Below are positions 24,499-34,082 of a DNA stretch of 64,000 bases, one piece after another. The position numbers and the translations under genes are program-made. The notes below the pieces were generated by a model. It was not told where the DNA came from, made no database searches, and saw only the letters and a list, made by a program, of their open reading frames with translations. This stretch comes from Halioglobus sp. (lineage in GTDB: Bacteria > Pseudomonadota > Gammaproteobacteria > Pseudomonadales > Halieaceae): NCBI GenBank assembly GCA_020443345.1, contig JAGRIH010000037.1:62001-126000 (forward strand). The letters run 5' to 3'. Numbering within the stretch: position 1 is the stretch's first letter; each line of letters starts with the position of its first letter.

Positions 24499-26292
24499 TC
24501 AAGGGGCCGCAGCACCGCCCCGTACGCCGTACCAGGCGGTGAATCGTTCGATGGCCCGCGGTGCCGCCGCTGGCAAGAGCTCCGGGTTGGCCGCAACCTG
24601 AATCGACCAGTGGCGCAACCAGTAGAGGGCGAGATAGCTGCGCCGCAATTGCGCGGGTATCGAACAGTAGTCGAACGCTTCATCCAGGAACGGTCCGAGT
24701 TCAGGAACGACAAACCGCCGCTCCGTGAGCGCAATCACGTGGTCGGTAACGCCCCCGGTCTGTGACAACCGTCGCGAAAGGCTTTCGCAGGCATTGATGG
24801 CATCCAGGACAGGCAGTCCTTTGGTCAGCGTCAGTTCCCAATCGACGACGCCGGACAACCCGCCGTTCTCGACAAGAATATTGTGCACACTGAAATCACC
24901 GTGTTGCAATCCGATGGTCCCGGCGCTGTCCGCGAGGTTTTCCAGCAGGTCGTTGTGAAGCCCGTTCAGAAGTGACAGACACCTCTCATCGTCGAATGGA
25001 AGCAACAAACGTGCAAGATACGAGGTAATATACTCTCTGGAAACAAGACTTCCTTCGTCATGGCACGATGCCTGTGCCAAGGCCAACCAGGCGCTGCGCA
25101 TGAGCGCAATGGCGTCCTGCGGATTCCCCGGCTGGTCAAGCTGCGTTGATATCGTGTCGCCCGGGCAGCGGGTTTCCACAAAATAGGCCTGGCCGCAATA
25201 CTCTCCCGTGATCAGACTCGCCGGCGTGGCAAATGCCAACTCTGCCGGAAGCGCGGCGATCACCCGGGCATTGTGCCGTTCACTGGCTGCTGCGGCGTCT
25301 GAAAAGGGCAGCCTCAAGACGATCGCTGTAGCGCCCGCCTGCATTTTACCGAACAAGATGCTCTTGTCCTTTCCGGTTACCAGTATCCTCTCGAACTCCA
25401 AATCCAGTTCGCCCGCTTCGCTTGCTGCAGCGCTGATCCTGTCGCAAAGAGCCCGAAGCAGCGGCGTTCCCGCGCGCGACACACTACCTGTTGCGATGAT
25501 TCCAAAACCAGCGGCACACCGCGGGTGTCGCCTGAGGCGGTCACTCCATCGAGCAGCAGGCGCCGGCGTCCATGGCACACCGATATCGTCTATGGGAACC
25601 ATCTCGTTGATATTCCAAAAGTCCGAGTACAGCGCGAGAAACCTGCTGGTATGGAACCCGGCCTGCCGCAGCATCGCGCGGTAACCGGCCAGCGTGTAAG
25701 TGTAGGTACGATAAGGTCTTGCACGTGCGACGATAGAGTAGATATTGGCTATCCATCGCGGCAGCAGCGAGACGAACCTGAGCCCCGTAAACTGCTCTTT
25801 ACTGCCGGTGAGATACGCCGCGCTCAGTCGGCTGTCAGCGCCGATAAACAGCTCGCCATCGTCCTTCAGTACACGCCGCACCTCACAAAGCAATTTGCGC
25901 TGCACTGCTGCGGGATTGTACTGCCCAAACGGAGACAGCAGCAGCCTGCGCAATCTCAACGGCCCGCGAGCTTCCACCTCCCCCTGCGATGCATCATCGG
26001 CAATTACAGCCAGTACGTCGGAAAGGGATACAAAATCAAAAAAGTTGTCCGGAAAAGGCAGCGCACAATTGTCCCCACCTTGCAGTCGGATGACATTGTC
26101 GGGGTGGCGAATCGAACCGGAGTCTGCCGCAGATGCGCCGCGCTGGTCCGACAACAGTTCGACGATGTAGAGTTGGTGGACGGTCGCAGGCAGGTTCTCT
26201 ACCAGACTGTTTGATCCTGCGCCAACATTGAGGCAGACCGCAGCATCGGGCAGAGCAGCGAAAATCCTCCAGGCATAATGGCCGTTTCCCAT
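24499..26292 (-). CDS. Fusion of SAM methyltransferase and APH-type phosphotransferase domains
   Basis: 597-residue two-domain protein. Residues 1 to about 240 look like a class I SAM-dependent methyltransferase (VCLNVGAGSNS, ALPFPDNFFDFVSLSDVL, LLCEVRRVLKDDGELFIGAD). Residues about 290-597 resemble aminoglycoside phosphotransferase/choline kinase-like enzymes, with the catalytic LQHGDFSVHNILVENGG and metal-binding GVVDWELTLTKG. It could methylate and phosphorylate a sugar of the repeat unit. The domain start looks abrupt: the 26 codons before ATG 26292 are open, read like coding sequence, and have no start codon before a TGA at 26373-26371. A 5' frameshift or lost N-terminus is possible. Confidence 0.75.
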   Translation of the reverse strand: MGNGHYAWRIFAALPDAAVCLNVGAGSNSLVENLPATVHQLYIVELLSDQRGASAADSGSIRHPDNVIRLQGGDNCALPFPDNFFDFVSLSDVLAVIADDASQGEVEARGPLRLRRLLLSPFGQYNPAAVQRKLLCEVRRVLKDDGELFIGADSRLSAAYLTGSKEQFTGLRFVSLLPRWIANIYSIVARARPYRTYTYTLAGYRAMLRQAGFHTSRFLALYSDFWNINEMVPIDDIGVPWTPAPAARWSDRLRRHPRCAAGFGIIATGSVSRAGTPLLRALCDRISAAASEAGELDLEFERILVTGKDKSILFGKMQAGATAIVLRLPFSDAAAASERHNARVIAALPAELAFATPASLITGEYCGQAYFVETRCPGDTISTQLDQPGNPQDAIALMRSAWLALAQASCHDEGSLVSREYITSYLARLLLPFDDERCLSLLNGLHNDLLENLADSAGTIGLQHGDFSVHNILVENGGLSGVVDWELTLTKGLPVLDAINACESLSRRLSQTGGVTDHVIALTERRFVVPELGPFLDEAFDYCSIPAQLRRSYLALYWLRHWSIQVAANPELLPAAAPRAIERFTAWYGVRGGAAAP

Positions 26293-26627
26293 AAATTCTG
26301 TCGCTTGCTCAGGCTTATCGTCGTCAAGTCTCGTTGGGCTGGCGCTGTGTCCATTGCGCCAGTGCTCCGTTCAACCAGCCGGCCGGATGCGACTGGCCGT
26401 GCGCGATGCTACCAGACTCGCGCCGGATTGCCATGAGAAAAACGCCATCGAGTTGCAGCCGGTATCGAGGAGGGCGCCGTCACCGGCAACGATGGGATCA
26501 CGCCCCGATCTCGGATCGAGCAGCACCCGAGAGCCGACCGGCGCGCCCGCGAGGACGCAGTTGATGGTCCGTAAACCGTCTGTGCGGTCATCCACTGCCG
26601 GCAGTGTTCACAGCCCGCGCAGACCAT
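26293..26627. other. 335-base gap with coding-like remnant
   Basis: No gene can be supported between the GT2-like gene and the methyltransferase-phosphotransferase fusion. The bases just upstream of the fusion (26370-26293, minus strand) translate in its frame to a coding-like stretch including TRLDDDKPEQATEF but have no start codon. Beyond the TGA at 26373-26371 the same frame stays open to about 26595 without a recognisable motif. No promoter or terminator of good quality was seen. Confidence 0.4.
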
Positions 26628-27587
26628 TCAGACGCTCAGTGCATGCAGCTGTTGCCGCAAGGCGGACAATTCGCTTCCCGCATCCCTGCGCTCTTTTCCG
26701 GCATTGCGCCGCACGTGAAATCCGAACGGTTTGTCGTTCCAGTAAAACTGATCCCAATGCGTAGATACAGCGCTCAGCAATCCATCCTCCTCAAATCCCT
26801 TCCTTCTGAAGGCCTCCTTTCGTTTCGGGGAAAAACACAGCAGGTCCGGCAGTATCGCTTCCGCCAGCTTTGCGCGCAAGGTTGCTGTCGTTCTAAAATC
26901 GTTGTCCGCAGGATAGACAGGTGTAAGGCATTCGAACCGGTACTTACTGTTCCCCGCCAGCCCATAATACAGCCGGCCGCCTGTGTCCGTGTGAAATCTG
27001 ACTCTGCTGCGCAGCGGAGTATGCAGCAGGTATTGCAGCATCCGGGTGCGGGCCAGTATGTCGCGGGAAAGCGAGGGCTCCACGGCAAATTTGTCCACCG
27101 GGGCATTGGGAATGACCGGCCTGAAATCCAACTCGGCAACGGGAATCTTGTCTGTATCGGCGACGAAGAAATGCACGGTGGGAAAATACCGGTACTTACT
27201 CGAATATCGCGGATTCCAGGTGCTCCCGAGAAAACTGATATCCTGTGACAGCATGTGCTCGATGACGGCGTCAACCCACTCGGGATACACGACATAGAAA
27301 TCCGGATCGAGAATCACGACGAAGCGTGTACCCGATTGCTGCAGTGCCTTGTTCAGCGCCATGGTATGGTGGTACGTAACCAGTGGCTGCGGCGGCACCC
27401 CGGGAATGACCTGGAACCTCGAATCGTGGTAGAGGGTGTCACCACCGTCGGGCGTGTTTTCGGCCACAATCCACTGCAAGCGCTGCGGCTCAGTGTTCAG
27501 GTGTGCTGTAAACTCCCAGTTCAGATCAATATAGGGGGCGTTTCGATACGAAACCGTGCATACAGTAGCCTCATGCAACCTCTTCAT
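26628..27587 (-). CDS. Glycosyltransferase family 2-like protein
   Basis: 319-residue GT-A-fold protein. After a short N-terminus (ATVCTVSYRN) the acceptor/donor motif FVVILDPDFYVVYPEW supplies the aspartates expected to bind the metal-nucleotide sugar. ATG 27587 has GGAAG seven bases upstream and fits the start of the domain; an in-frame start at 27620 adds eleven residues of no evident value. It lies 69 bases downstream of the heparinase-like gene and is probably co-transcribed. The sequence is distant from well-known GT2 members, so the sugar transferred cannot be named. Confidence 0.65.
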   Translation of the reverse strand: MKRLHEATVCTVSYRNAPYIDLNWEFTAHLNTEPQRLQWIVAENTPDGGDTLYHDSRFQVIPGVPPQPLVTYHHTMALNKALQQSGTRFVVILDPDFYVVYPEWVDAVIEHMLSQDISFLGSTWNPRYSSKYRYFPTVHFFVADTDKIPVAELDFRPVIPNAPVDKFAVEPSLSRDILARTRMLQYLLHTPLRSRVRFHTDTGGRLYYGLAGNSKYRFECLTPVYPADNDFRTTATLRAKLAEAILPDLLCFSPKRKEAFRRKGFEEDGLLSAVSTHWDQFYWNDKPFGFHVRRNAGKERRDAGSELSALRQQLHALSV

Positions 27588-27656
27588 CGCGCACTTCCAC
27601 CCCGACAAGGAAGGGTGCATTCTGCCCCACTGGCTGTAGCGAAGTAAATGACGTCA

Positions 27657-30050
27657 TCACCACTGGAATCGAACAAATTGCTTTTCGAGATCGCTGCTAC
27701 GGGATAAATCGGACAGCACCAGGTCACCCGCTTCGTCTGAGCTGACGAGGATGTCTATCGACTCCTGCGGCCAGTCGAGCCGGGTAGCCTCCAGCCAGTG
27801 CAATTCCCGGCTCGCGTCCGGATAAGTGCGCAACCACAGCAGCTTGCCGTCGAACCCTATATTCACTTCTCGGTCTTCCCAGCCAGATCCGCCGAGTGAC
27901 TGGACCAGGATCCAATCCGTGATGCCCATGGAGTAGAGCGTAACCAGCCATTTGCCCTCCTCCCGATAGTCTGATCGGATAATCTCGGCGGTGCCGTGAC
28001 GCGAGTTGGTGGTCAACAACACCGGCATCAAACTAGCCCAGTCCACGACCGGATAGCGGAGTTGGGGAGCCGCCTCCATGCGACCATAGGCATTTGACAC
28101 CCAGCCGCCGATGGGGTCAGTGCTGGCGTACAACACACACGGTTCGGCGTCCCGCTCTCCCGAGACGATGGTAAGGGTACGGCGTTGGCCGGCAAATCGA
28201 CTGCTCACTCGCCGGCCGTTCAAGCGTTGCTCAACGAGCGGGGCGCACTGCAAACCGAGCCACGCCTGGTCAGGTGGCGCCTCGCTCTGCGGCAGTCGGT
28301 GCAACAGCAGCCAGTACTCTCCCGCAATATGCACACAGAGCCGGCGCATGCGGTTGTACACATTGGGTGCGTCCAGCACGGCTTCGACCAGAGAAACAGC
28401 TGTGCCGGTAGCACAACGGCTGGCAACCCGCGTGTCGATGTGCCTGGGCCGAAAATCGGCCGCCATCGTGCCCAGGGGGTCCGCGCCGCTGCAGGTGAGT
28501 GCGTTGTGCGCCGCCGGGCCCGCGAAATAGCCCCGCCAGTCCGGAGCCTGCACTCCCCAGCTATCCGAATTGCGGCGATACGTGTAGGTACCGGCATCGA
28601 CAATCACCGGTATGCCGTCCACTTCAACGTAAACTGCCAGCAGGTCGGCGTGCATATGGCCCGCGGCGATGGGGGCATCCGCCACTGGCCCCGTTCTGAA
28701 AAGCATACGAGTGGCGAGCGCCGGATCGTCCATGATATACAGTCCGGCCTGCCTGTAACGGATCAGCGGCGGGTCTGCGACCGCCGGTAGTGCCGGGGCC
28801 GGCTCGGCGCCGGCCCTGACGAGTCGCCCCCCGAGCAGCCAGAAGGACCGCAGAATCGAATTGTCCGTACCGGGCGCAGGCGACATCTGCGCGCAGAACA
28901 GGGCACGATAAATCTCTCGCAGCGATCCGGATGCCCAACTCTCACCCGCATCCAGGGGAAAGAGTGTGTCCTCAATGGCATTACCCAGCGGTTGGGGTCG
29001 ATTCCAGCGCCCCGCAAGGTCGCACTGATAGGCCAGGATGGCCTGCAGGCGGGCGTACACCCTGTCATCTGGCGGCAGCCCGTTGCGCTCGGCCAACAGC
29101 ACATAGGCGGCACTCATCTCCGCGGCGAATTCATGGTAGTGGCTGGAATGTTCGAAACTGCCACCGTCATCGTAGGTCTGACGCAGAAGCTCGACACACC
29201 AACGCGCTTGCGCACCGGGGTCGACAGCGTCCAGCAGTTCAGGAAAGAGTGTTTGCAGATACCACGCGGCAAAGCGATCGGCGAGCAAGTGGTTGTTTGG
29301 CGTGGACCCGCCCAGACGCGGCTCGAGAAAGCGGATATCCGCCTCAATGATCTGCAGCAGCTGCCACTCCAGCAATAGGCCCGTCGCATCGTCCTGCTCA
29401 GGCCGACCAGCCAAAAAGACCCAGGCCCACGAAAGTGCCAGAATGCGCTGGATCACCGCGAGGTTGCTGTCATAAGCGTAGCTGAACCGCGCGCCGGCAA
29501 CAGTGGACATCCACGATCTCAGCATGCCGTCGAGCGCAATTGCCGCAGTCGGGTCATACAGGCATGCCAAAGCATGTCGCGGGGCAAAAGCAAAGCGGTG
29601 CGGCCTTTTCACGTACAGGGCATCGCCCCCGGGTCCGGGGGGCAGTTCGGTCCAGGGAAAACCGGGACCCAGGACAGGCCCCACTGTCGAGTACACGGGA
29701 ATACCCTCGGTGCGATCCAGTTCCACTCGATGCATCAGTGCGCGGTGAAGCTCCGGAAACTCGTGCAACAGCCGTCCCGAAAGCGTCTCGACGGCCGCGG
29801 GATCAACGAAAAACCGGGGGCCGAACAAAACTCTTGCCCGGCGTGCACCCTCGCGTTGCAGGTCGTGCAGGTCAACACCGGCATCGAGGTCCGCGCGCTT
29901 CAGTCCACAGCGCAGCGCCAGCGCGGTATTGGTAAATACCGGCCGATGAGAGGGACGATTGGCGCGCAACACCCCGATGCGCAGCAGTGTGCGCCGGGAA
30001 AAACGCCGCAGGGCGCGATAGTGGCCAATGATCGCAGCCTCACTAGCCAC
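27657..30050 (-). CDS. Heparinase II/III-like protein (polyuronate lyase-like)
   Basis: About 797 residues: an N-terminal alpha-toroid region (about 100-430, with RRPHRFAFAPR-like and SFEHSSHYHEF segments), then the heparinase II/III beta-sandwich. The latter shows AAGHMHADLLAVYVEVDG, IPVIVDAGTYTYRRN and FAGPAAHNALTCSG, the usual His/Tyr/His catalytic neighbourhood of PL12/PL15/PL17-type lyases. No signal peptide is seen, so it may act in the cytoplasm or on lipid-linked precursors. The start is uncertain: GTG 30050 overlaps the sulfotransferase stop, and TTG 30077 is the longer option. With TviB supplying a uronic acid, cleavage of the cell's own polymer is plausible. Confidence 0.75.
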   Translation of the reverse strand: MASEAAIIGHYRALRRFSRRTLLRIGVLRANRPSHRPVFTNTALALRCGLKRADLDAGVDLHDLQREGARRARVLFGPRFFVDPAAVETLSGRLLHEFPELHRALMHRVELDRTEGIPVYSTVGPVLGPGFPWTELPPGPGGDALYVKRPHRFAFAPRHALACLYDPTAAIALDGMLRSWMSTVAGARFSYAYDSNLAVIQRILALSWAWVFLAGRPEQDDATGLLLEWQLLQIIEADIRFLEPRLGGSTPNNHLLADRFAAWYLQTLFPELLDAVDPGAQARWCVELLRQTYDDGGSFEHSSHYHEFAAEMSAAYVLLAERNGLPPDDRVYARLQAILAYQCDLAGRWNRPQPLGNAIEDTLFPLDAGESWASGSLREIYRALFCAQMSPAPGTDNSILRSFWLLGGRLVRAGAEPAPALPAVADPPLIRYRQAGLYIMDDPALATRMLFRTGPVADAPIAAGHMHADLLAVYVEVDGIPVIVDAGTYTYRRNSDSWGVQAPDWRGYFAGPAAHNALTCSGADPLGTMAADFRPRHIDTRVASRCATGTAVSLVEAVLDAPNVYNRMRRLCVHIAGEYWLLLHRLPQSEAPPDQAWLGLQCAPLVEQRLNGRRVSSRFAGQRRTLTIVSGERDAEPCVLYASTDPIGGWVSNAYGRMEAAPQLRYPVVDWASLMPVLLTTNSRHGTAEIIRSDYREEGKWLVTLYSMGITDWILVQSLGGSGWEDREVNIGFDGKLLWLRTYPDASRELHWLEATRLDWPQESIDILVSSDEAGDLVLSDLSRSSDLEKQFVRFQW

Positions 30051-30819
30051 GTCCGGGGTATCCGCCGGTGGCGCCAAGACCGAGTTTTTTCAGGAGGCGG
30101 CGCCCATCGAATGCGCCGATGCCCTTATTTTGGATTTTACTGATATCCCTGAGCATCGCACTGTCCAAATGGTGCTTCCAGTCTCCAACCACGCCTTTGC
30201 GAAAAAACTTTTCACCCGCATACAGCGTTTCGTCCTGATATCTGTTGCGCAGCGACGTGATCGAGGTTTTTTCGTGGACTGACGCAATGGTGTCGTCATC
30301 GGCGGCGACCCCGAGTACGCGGGCAATGCGTTTTACCTCCGCCGCAAAATCGGTGTGCAGACGCTCGTAAGATACCATACAAAAATTGTCACCAAACGTT
30401 CTCCACAGGTCGTGGTACCGGTTCACTTCATCGACCACATAGCGCCCGATATGCCAGTAGTATGCGCCAAAGTCTCCGCGATAATCATTGCGATTGCACT
30501 CGTCATAGTAAGCCGACACCACCATATCCCTGACATCGCGCTCTATATCAAACACAGCGACGTCTGGATTGCTGCGCAGCAGATCGCGATACTCCGCCCG
30601 GCCAATATGATTTTTGGAAAGGTAGTGCGTCGAGGCGATATCCTCGTTTTCCAGAAACTGCGCCAGCATCTCCGGTTGAATGCAGGGATTTCGTTGGCGT
30701 ACTTTGCTGTTTATCGTGAGGTACTGGTCGGGGGGGCGCTCAAACGCAGCCAGGTTGAAAAGGATGTTGTAGAGCCAGGTGGAGCCACTCTTGATCGCCC
30801 CGTTGGAAATCACCAGCAT
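30043..30819 (-). CDS. Sulfotransferase-family protein
   Basis: 258-residue PAPS-dependent sulfotransferase-like protein. The 5'-phosphosulfate loop is AIKSGSTWLYN (residues 8-18), and the 3'-phosphate/PAPS-binding region is FFRKGVVGDWKHHLD near residue 210. IERDVRDMVVSAYY carries the arginine-serine pair typical of the second PAPS contact. It overlaps the heparinase-like gene, so both are made together. It suggests that the polysaccharide carries sulfate, as many marine polymers do. No PAPS synthesis genes are in the window. Confidence 0.8.
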   Translation of the reverse strand: MLVISNGAIKSGSTWLYNILFNLAAFERPPDQYLTINSKVRQRNPCIQPEMLAQFLENEDIASTHYLSKNHIGRAEYRDLLRSNPDVAVFDIERDVRDMVVSAYYDECNRNDYRGDFGAYYWHIGRYVVDEVNRYHDLWRTFGDNFCMVSYERLHTDFAAEVKRIARVLGVAADDDTIASVHEKTSITSLRNRYQDETLYAGEKFFRKGVVGDWKHHLDSAMLRDISKIQNKGIGAFDGRRLLKKLGLGATGGYPGRG

Positions 30820-30877
30820 GATATGCGTTTTATCCTGTAGTATTTATCGGCGCTCTGCGCATCCATGGCAAACCGCG

Positions 30878-30912
30878 CAATTGCCGCAGTGTCAAGCCGT
30901 TTCCGGCAATTG
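30878..30912. repeat. 9-bp perfect inverted repeat between flippase and sulfotransferase genes
   Basis: CAATTGCCG (30878-30886) and CGGCAATTG (30904-30912) flank a 17-base spacer. On the minus strand the spacer contains TTGACA, a -35-like hexamer, but no good -10 follows at the right distance. It could be an operator before the sulfotransferase operon. Confidence 0.35.
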
Positions 30913-30958
30913 TCGCACCGCCCGCGTAAACGTCCATGTCCAACAGAAAAACGCGCCG

Positions 30959-32473
30959 CTAAACCCTGATTCTGACGTACATTTTCTGTATTTCGCGCAG
31001 TTTGCCCAGCAAAAAACTCTCTGCTCCGCGAGGCTGTCCGGCCAACCACCACAACAGCGCAGACGTAACGGTAAAGCTCAGAACTCCGACCACAACATCC
31101 TGCGCCAGGCGCAGAATCGCCCACGGCACCTCCGGGTTGTGCAGCCCCTTGACCACAAAGTACATTAAACTCGCCCCGATAACCGGTCGCCAGAACAAGG
31201 CAAAAAAAGCAGACAATGGCAGCGTCACCGCTTGTCGGATTTCATTGTAAAGCACCGGCAGACAAACCAGGGGGGCGATGATGGTCGCTTTTGCCAGGCC
31301 GATGACACCCTGAAATTCCAGGCCGGCCCAGAGTATGGGTACTGTGATCGCAAGCCTGATCCATGCCAGGACGGCGGCGGCCCGCTCTCTCCCGGTGGCG
31401 ACCAGAATCTGGTTGACCATAGCCTGTGACACGGCAAAGCCAGCCGCTCCAATGGCCAGATAACCGAGCAGGGTGCGGACAACATCCCATTGCGGGCCGA
31501 GCAACACAAGGGTCAGATCACTGGCGACGGAGGCCACCCCAACCGCGACCGGCATACAGACAAAAATCACCATGCCCAGCACACCGCGGTATACCCTGGA
31601 CAACTCCTCAGGCTGGTCGGCCAGGCGCACATAGTTGGGAAGCAGTCCGCGACCCATGGGCGTGACGATTTCACTGGTGAACAGATTGGCCAGGTCCCGC
31701 GCGACACGATACGAGCCCATGGTCGATGTGTGCCCCACACCGGCAACCAGAAAGGCGGGGATCATTTCGCGCAGGGTAGTTGCGAGTCGCAATGGAATAA
31801 TGGCCAGCCCAAATCTGAGATACTCTCCGGCGTACTTGAGACACCAGCGCGGACGGTGTTCAAACAGCAAAAAACTCAGGAGCACGCCCGCTATGTTTCC
31901 AGACAGCAGCCCGATGACCAGAGCCCAGTAACTGCGGAATATCAACGCACTCGCAACCGTTGCAACGAAGACCAGACATTTCTTGTACAGGTTGAAGCGA
32001 AAGTCCAGGGCGAATTTCAAGTCCCGCCGCGCCAGTACCGGCCCGATATTTTCAAAGCCGGCCACGAACGAGGAGGCCGCCAGAACGTACATCACTTCAA
32101 TGACTCTGGGTTCATCGAAGTAAAGCGATGCGGGCACCGCCAGTATCGCGAGAACCGCGGCGGTCACGAGTGCCTGTAGCAGGGTGATCGTCCAGGCGGT
32201 ATCGCACCGCTGTCTATCGATCTCCCTGGAACGAATTAGGAGCATCGACGAGCCGAACTCGGTCATTTCAAATAAAAAGTGGGCGACCAGAGTTCCCAGC
32301 GCGACCACCCCAAAATCATCCGGAGTGAGGAGTCTGGCCAGAATCAAAGTGCTGAACAGGCCGATAAAGCGCATCGAGAAACGCATCAACACAGCCCAGG
32401 TGACGCCGCTCATTATGGCTTTGGAGCTGTTGTAGCCAACGTCCCGAGGGGGCGAGTCAGGCGGATTGGTCAT
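30959..32473 (-). CDS. Polysaccharide flippase (Wzx/WzxC-like, MOP superfamily)
   Basis: 504-residue integral membrane protein with about 12-14 helices, related to WzxC-like lipid-linked oligosaccharide flippases. Visible segments include SGVTWAVLMRFSMRFIGLFS, LARLLTPDDFGVVALG (the common N-terminal motif) and MGSYRVARDLANLFTSE. It would move undecaprenyl-linked repeat units across the inner membrane for polymerisation. ATG 32473 is the start; the gene diverges from the O-ligase gene, with about 165 bases between them. It precedes the sulfotransferase gene by 139 bases. Confidence 0.85.
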   Translation of the reverse strand: MTNPPDSPPRDVGYNSSKAIMSGVTWAVLMRFSMRFIGLFSTLILARLLTPDDFGVVALGTLVAHFLFEMTEFGSSMLLIRSREIDRQRCDTAWTITLLQALVTAAVLAILAVPASLYFDEPRVIEVMYVLAASSFVAGFENIGPVLARRDLKFALDFRFNLYKKCLVFVATVASALIFRSYWALVIGLLSGNIAGVLLSFLLFEHRPRWCLKYAGEYLRFGLAIIPLRLATTLREMIPAFLVAGVGHTSTMGSYRVARDLANLFTSEIVTPMGRGLLPNYVRLADQPEELSRVYRGVLGMVIFVCMPVAVGVASVASDLTLVLLGPQWDVVRTLLGYLAIGAAGFAVSQAMVNQILVATGRERAAAVLAWIRLAITVPILWAGLEFQGVIGLAKATIIAPLVCLPVLYNEIRQAVTLPLSAFFALFWRPVIGASLMYFVVKGLHNPEVPWAILRLAQDVVVGVLSFTVTSALLWWLAGQPRGAESFLLGKLREIQKMYVRIRV

Positions 32474-32638
32474 GGGCGTACGCCGAAACTATAAACTTCA
32501 TCACAAACTGAGAAATTGACTCTACGCTGACTCGGACGCGCATGATAGCATCAATGGATTCCCAAACCAAAAACACAGAAATACGCCTGACTTCGCCACA
32601 CAGATCATCGACAGGCGACCGCACGGAAAAGCACACTT

Positions 32639-33988
32639 ATGTCCCTTCGCGACCTGTTACTGGCAGGAATATTAGCTACAGCTTTACCCTTTGTATTCCG
32701 TCATGCCTTCATCGGCATTCTGCTGTGGACCTGGATTGGGATCATGAACCCGCACAAGCTCGCCTGGGGTTTCATGTACAACGCGCCGGTGGCGATCATC
32801 ATCGCAATTGTGGTTTTGCTTGCGGTATTTACCACGCGAGATCGCGTCAAGCTACCGCTTACTTCACCACTGGTGTTTACTGCCCTGCTGCTGGCGTGGA
32901 CCTGCGTCACTACGGCGTTTGCGTTTTTCGTATCGGAATCCACGCTACAACTGGAGAAGGTGCTGAAGATTCAACTCATGGTCTTTCTGTCAGCGGCGAT
33001 CCTGTACAAGCGCGAACACATCCGGTTGTTTATTTGGGTCAATGTACTCTCCCTGGCATTCTACGGCATCAAGGGCGGACTCTACACGATACGCACCGCC
33101 GGCGGCGGCAAGGTGTGGGGGCCACCTGGCGGTTTTATTTCGGGCAACAACGAGCTGGCGCTGGCCTTGATCATGGCCATCCCCCTTATGTATTTCCTCT
33201 GGTTGACAACACCTCACACCTGGCTGAAACGGCTCATGCTGGTGGCCATGCCACTTTCTGCGATCTCCGCCATCGGCACCCAGTCGCGCGGGGCACTGGT
33301 AGCGATGGTGGCGATGGGTGTCGTCTTGTGGTGGCGGGCTCCCGGCAAACTGGTGAACCTGTTGGCAATATCCGTCCTGGCCGCCGCCGTCTTTGCGTTC
33401 ATGCCCCAGTCCTGGCACGACAGAATGGCGACCATAGAGTCTTATCAGGATGATTCCTCCGCTATGGGTAGAATTATCGCCTGGCAGACTGCAATCAACA
33501 TCGCGAATGACCGCGTCACGGGCGCCGGCTTCGAAATGTATCACCGCAGTATCCGCAGACTGTATGCGCCCCAGACGGACGATGACCGGTTCGATGTCAG
33601 TATTGCCCGTGCCGCCCACAGCATTTACTTCCAGGTGCTGGGCGAGCACGGTTACATCGGGCTGGTCTTGTTCCTGCTGATCTGGATTACCGCCTGGCGG
33701 GTCGCGGGGCGTCTGCGCAAGCAGGATTTGAACGACCCGGACAGCCAGTGGCTCAAGCACCTGGGGGGCATGATCCAGGTGTCGCTCATTGGCTGGCTGG
33801 CCGGCGGAGCCTTTTTGAGCCTGGCTTACTGGGATTTTCCCTACAACATGGTCGTCATGCTCGTAGTGGCCAAACGGTGGAGTGTCGAACGCAGGAGTAT
33901 GCCGGAGGTGCTGCCCCAGACACCCCCCAACAATCTCCAACGGCTCAGTATAGGTCAGCGGATGCTGTGGTGGATTAGATCGGCATAG
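32639..33988 (+). CDS. Putative O-glycosylation ligase/polymerase, exosortase A-associated
   Basis: 449-residue polytopic membrane protein of the O-antigen ligase/Wzy-like group, matching the exosortase A-associated type (TIGR03097). Recognisable segments are the N-terminal LRDLLLAGILATALPFVFRH, WIGIMNPHKLAWGF, the central YGIKGGLYTIRTAGGGKVWG, PPGGFISGNNELALAL and GTQSRGALVAMVA, then HSIYFQVLGEHGYIGL. The first ATG (32639) begins the first helix. It either polymerises the repeat unit or links glycans to PEP-CTERM proteins; sequence cannot decide. It stands alone, facing the downstream deacetylase gene. Confidence 0.88.
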   Translation: MSLRDLLLAGILATALPFVFRHAFIGILLWTWIGIMNPHKLAWGFMYNAPVAIIIAIVVLLAVFTTRDRVKLPLTSPLVFTALLLAWTCVTTAFAFFVSESTLQLEKVLKIQLMVFLSAAILYKREHIRLFIWVNVLSLAFYGIKGGLYTIRTAGGGKVWGPPGGFISGNNELALALIMAIPLMYFLWLTTPHTWLKRLMLVAMPLSAISAIGTQSRGALVAMVAMGVVLWWRAPGKLVNLLAISVLAAAVFAFMPQSWHDRMATIESYQDDSSAMGRIIAWQTAINIANDRVTGAGFEMYHRSIRRLYAPQTDDDRFDVSIARAAHSIYFQVLGEHGYIGLVLFLLIWITAWRVAGRLRKQDLNDPDSQWLKHLGGMIQVSLIGWLAGGAFLSLAYWDFPYNMVVMLVVAKRWSVERRSMPEVLPQTPPNNLQRLSIGQRMLWWIRSA

Positions 33989-33993
33989 TTCCC

Positions 33994-34028
33994 GTTGGAG
34001 TGTTCTCGCCTCAACCCGGTCTTTTTTT
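33994..34028 (+). terminator. Possible weak terminator after the O-ligase gene
   Basis: An imperfect stem (GTTGGAG and CCTCAAC, one wobble and one mismatch) is followed after a few bases by seven T residues (34022-34028). Placement just past the stop is right, but the stem is poor. Confidence 0.3.
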
Positions 34029-34082
34029 CTATCGGTCATGAATCTGCCAACGTTGCTGCCGAGCTTTCCTGCAGGACCGATT

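Noticed and set aside
26371-26595. Separate small minus-strand gene in the gap before the methyltransferase-phosphotransferase fusion
   Set aside because: No ribosome site or recognisable motif; treated as a possible remnant rather than a gene.
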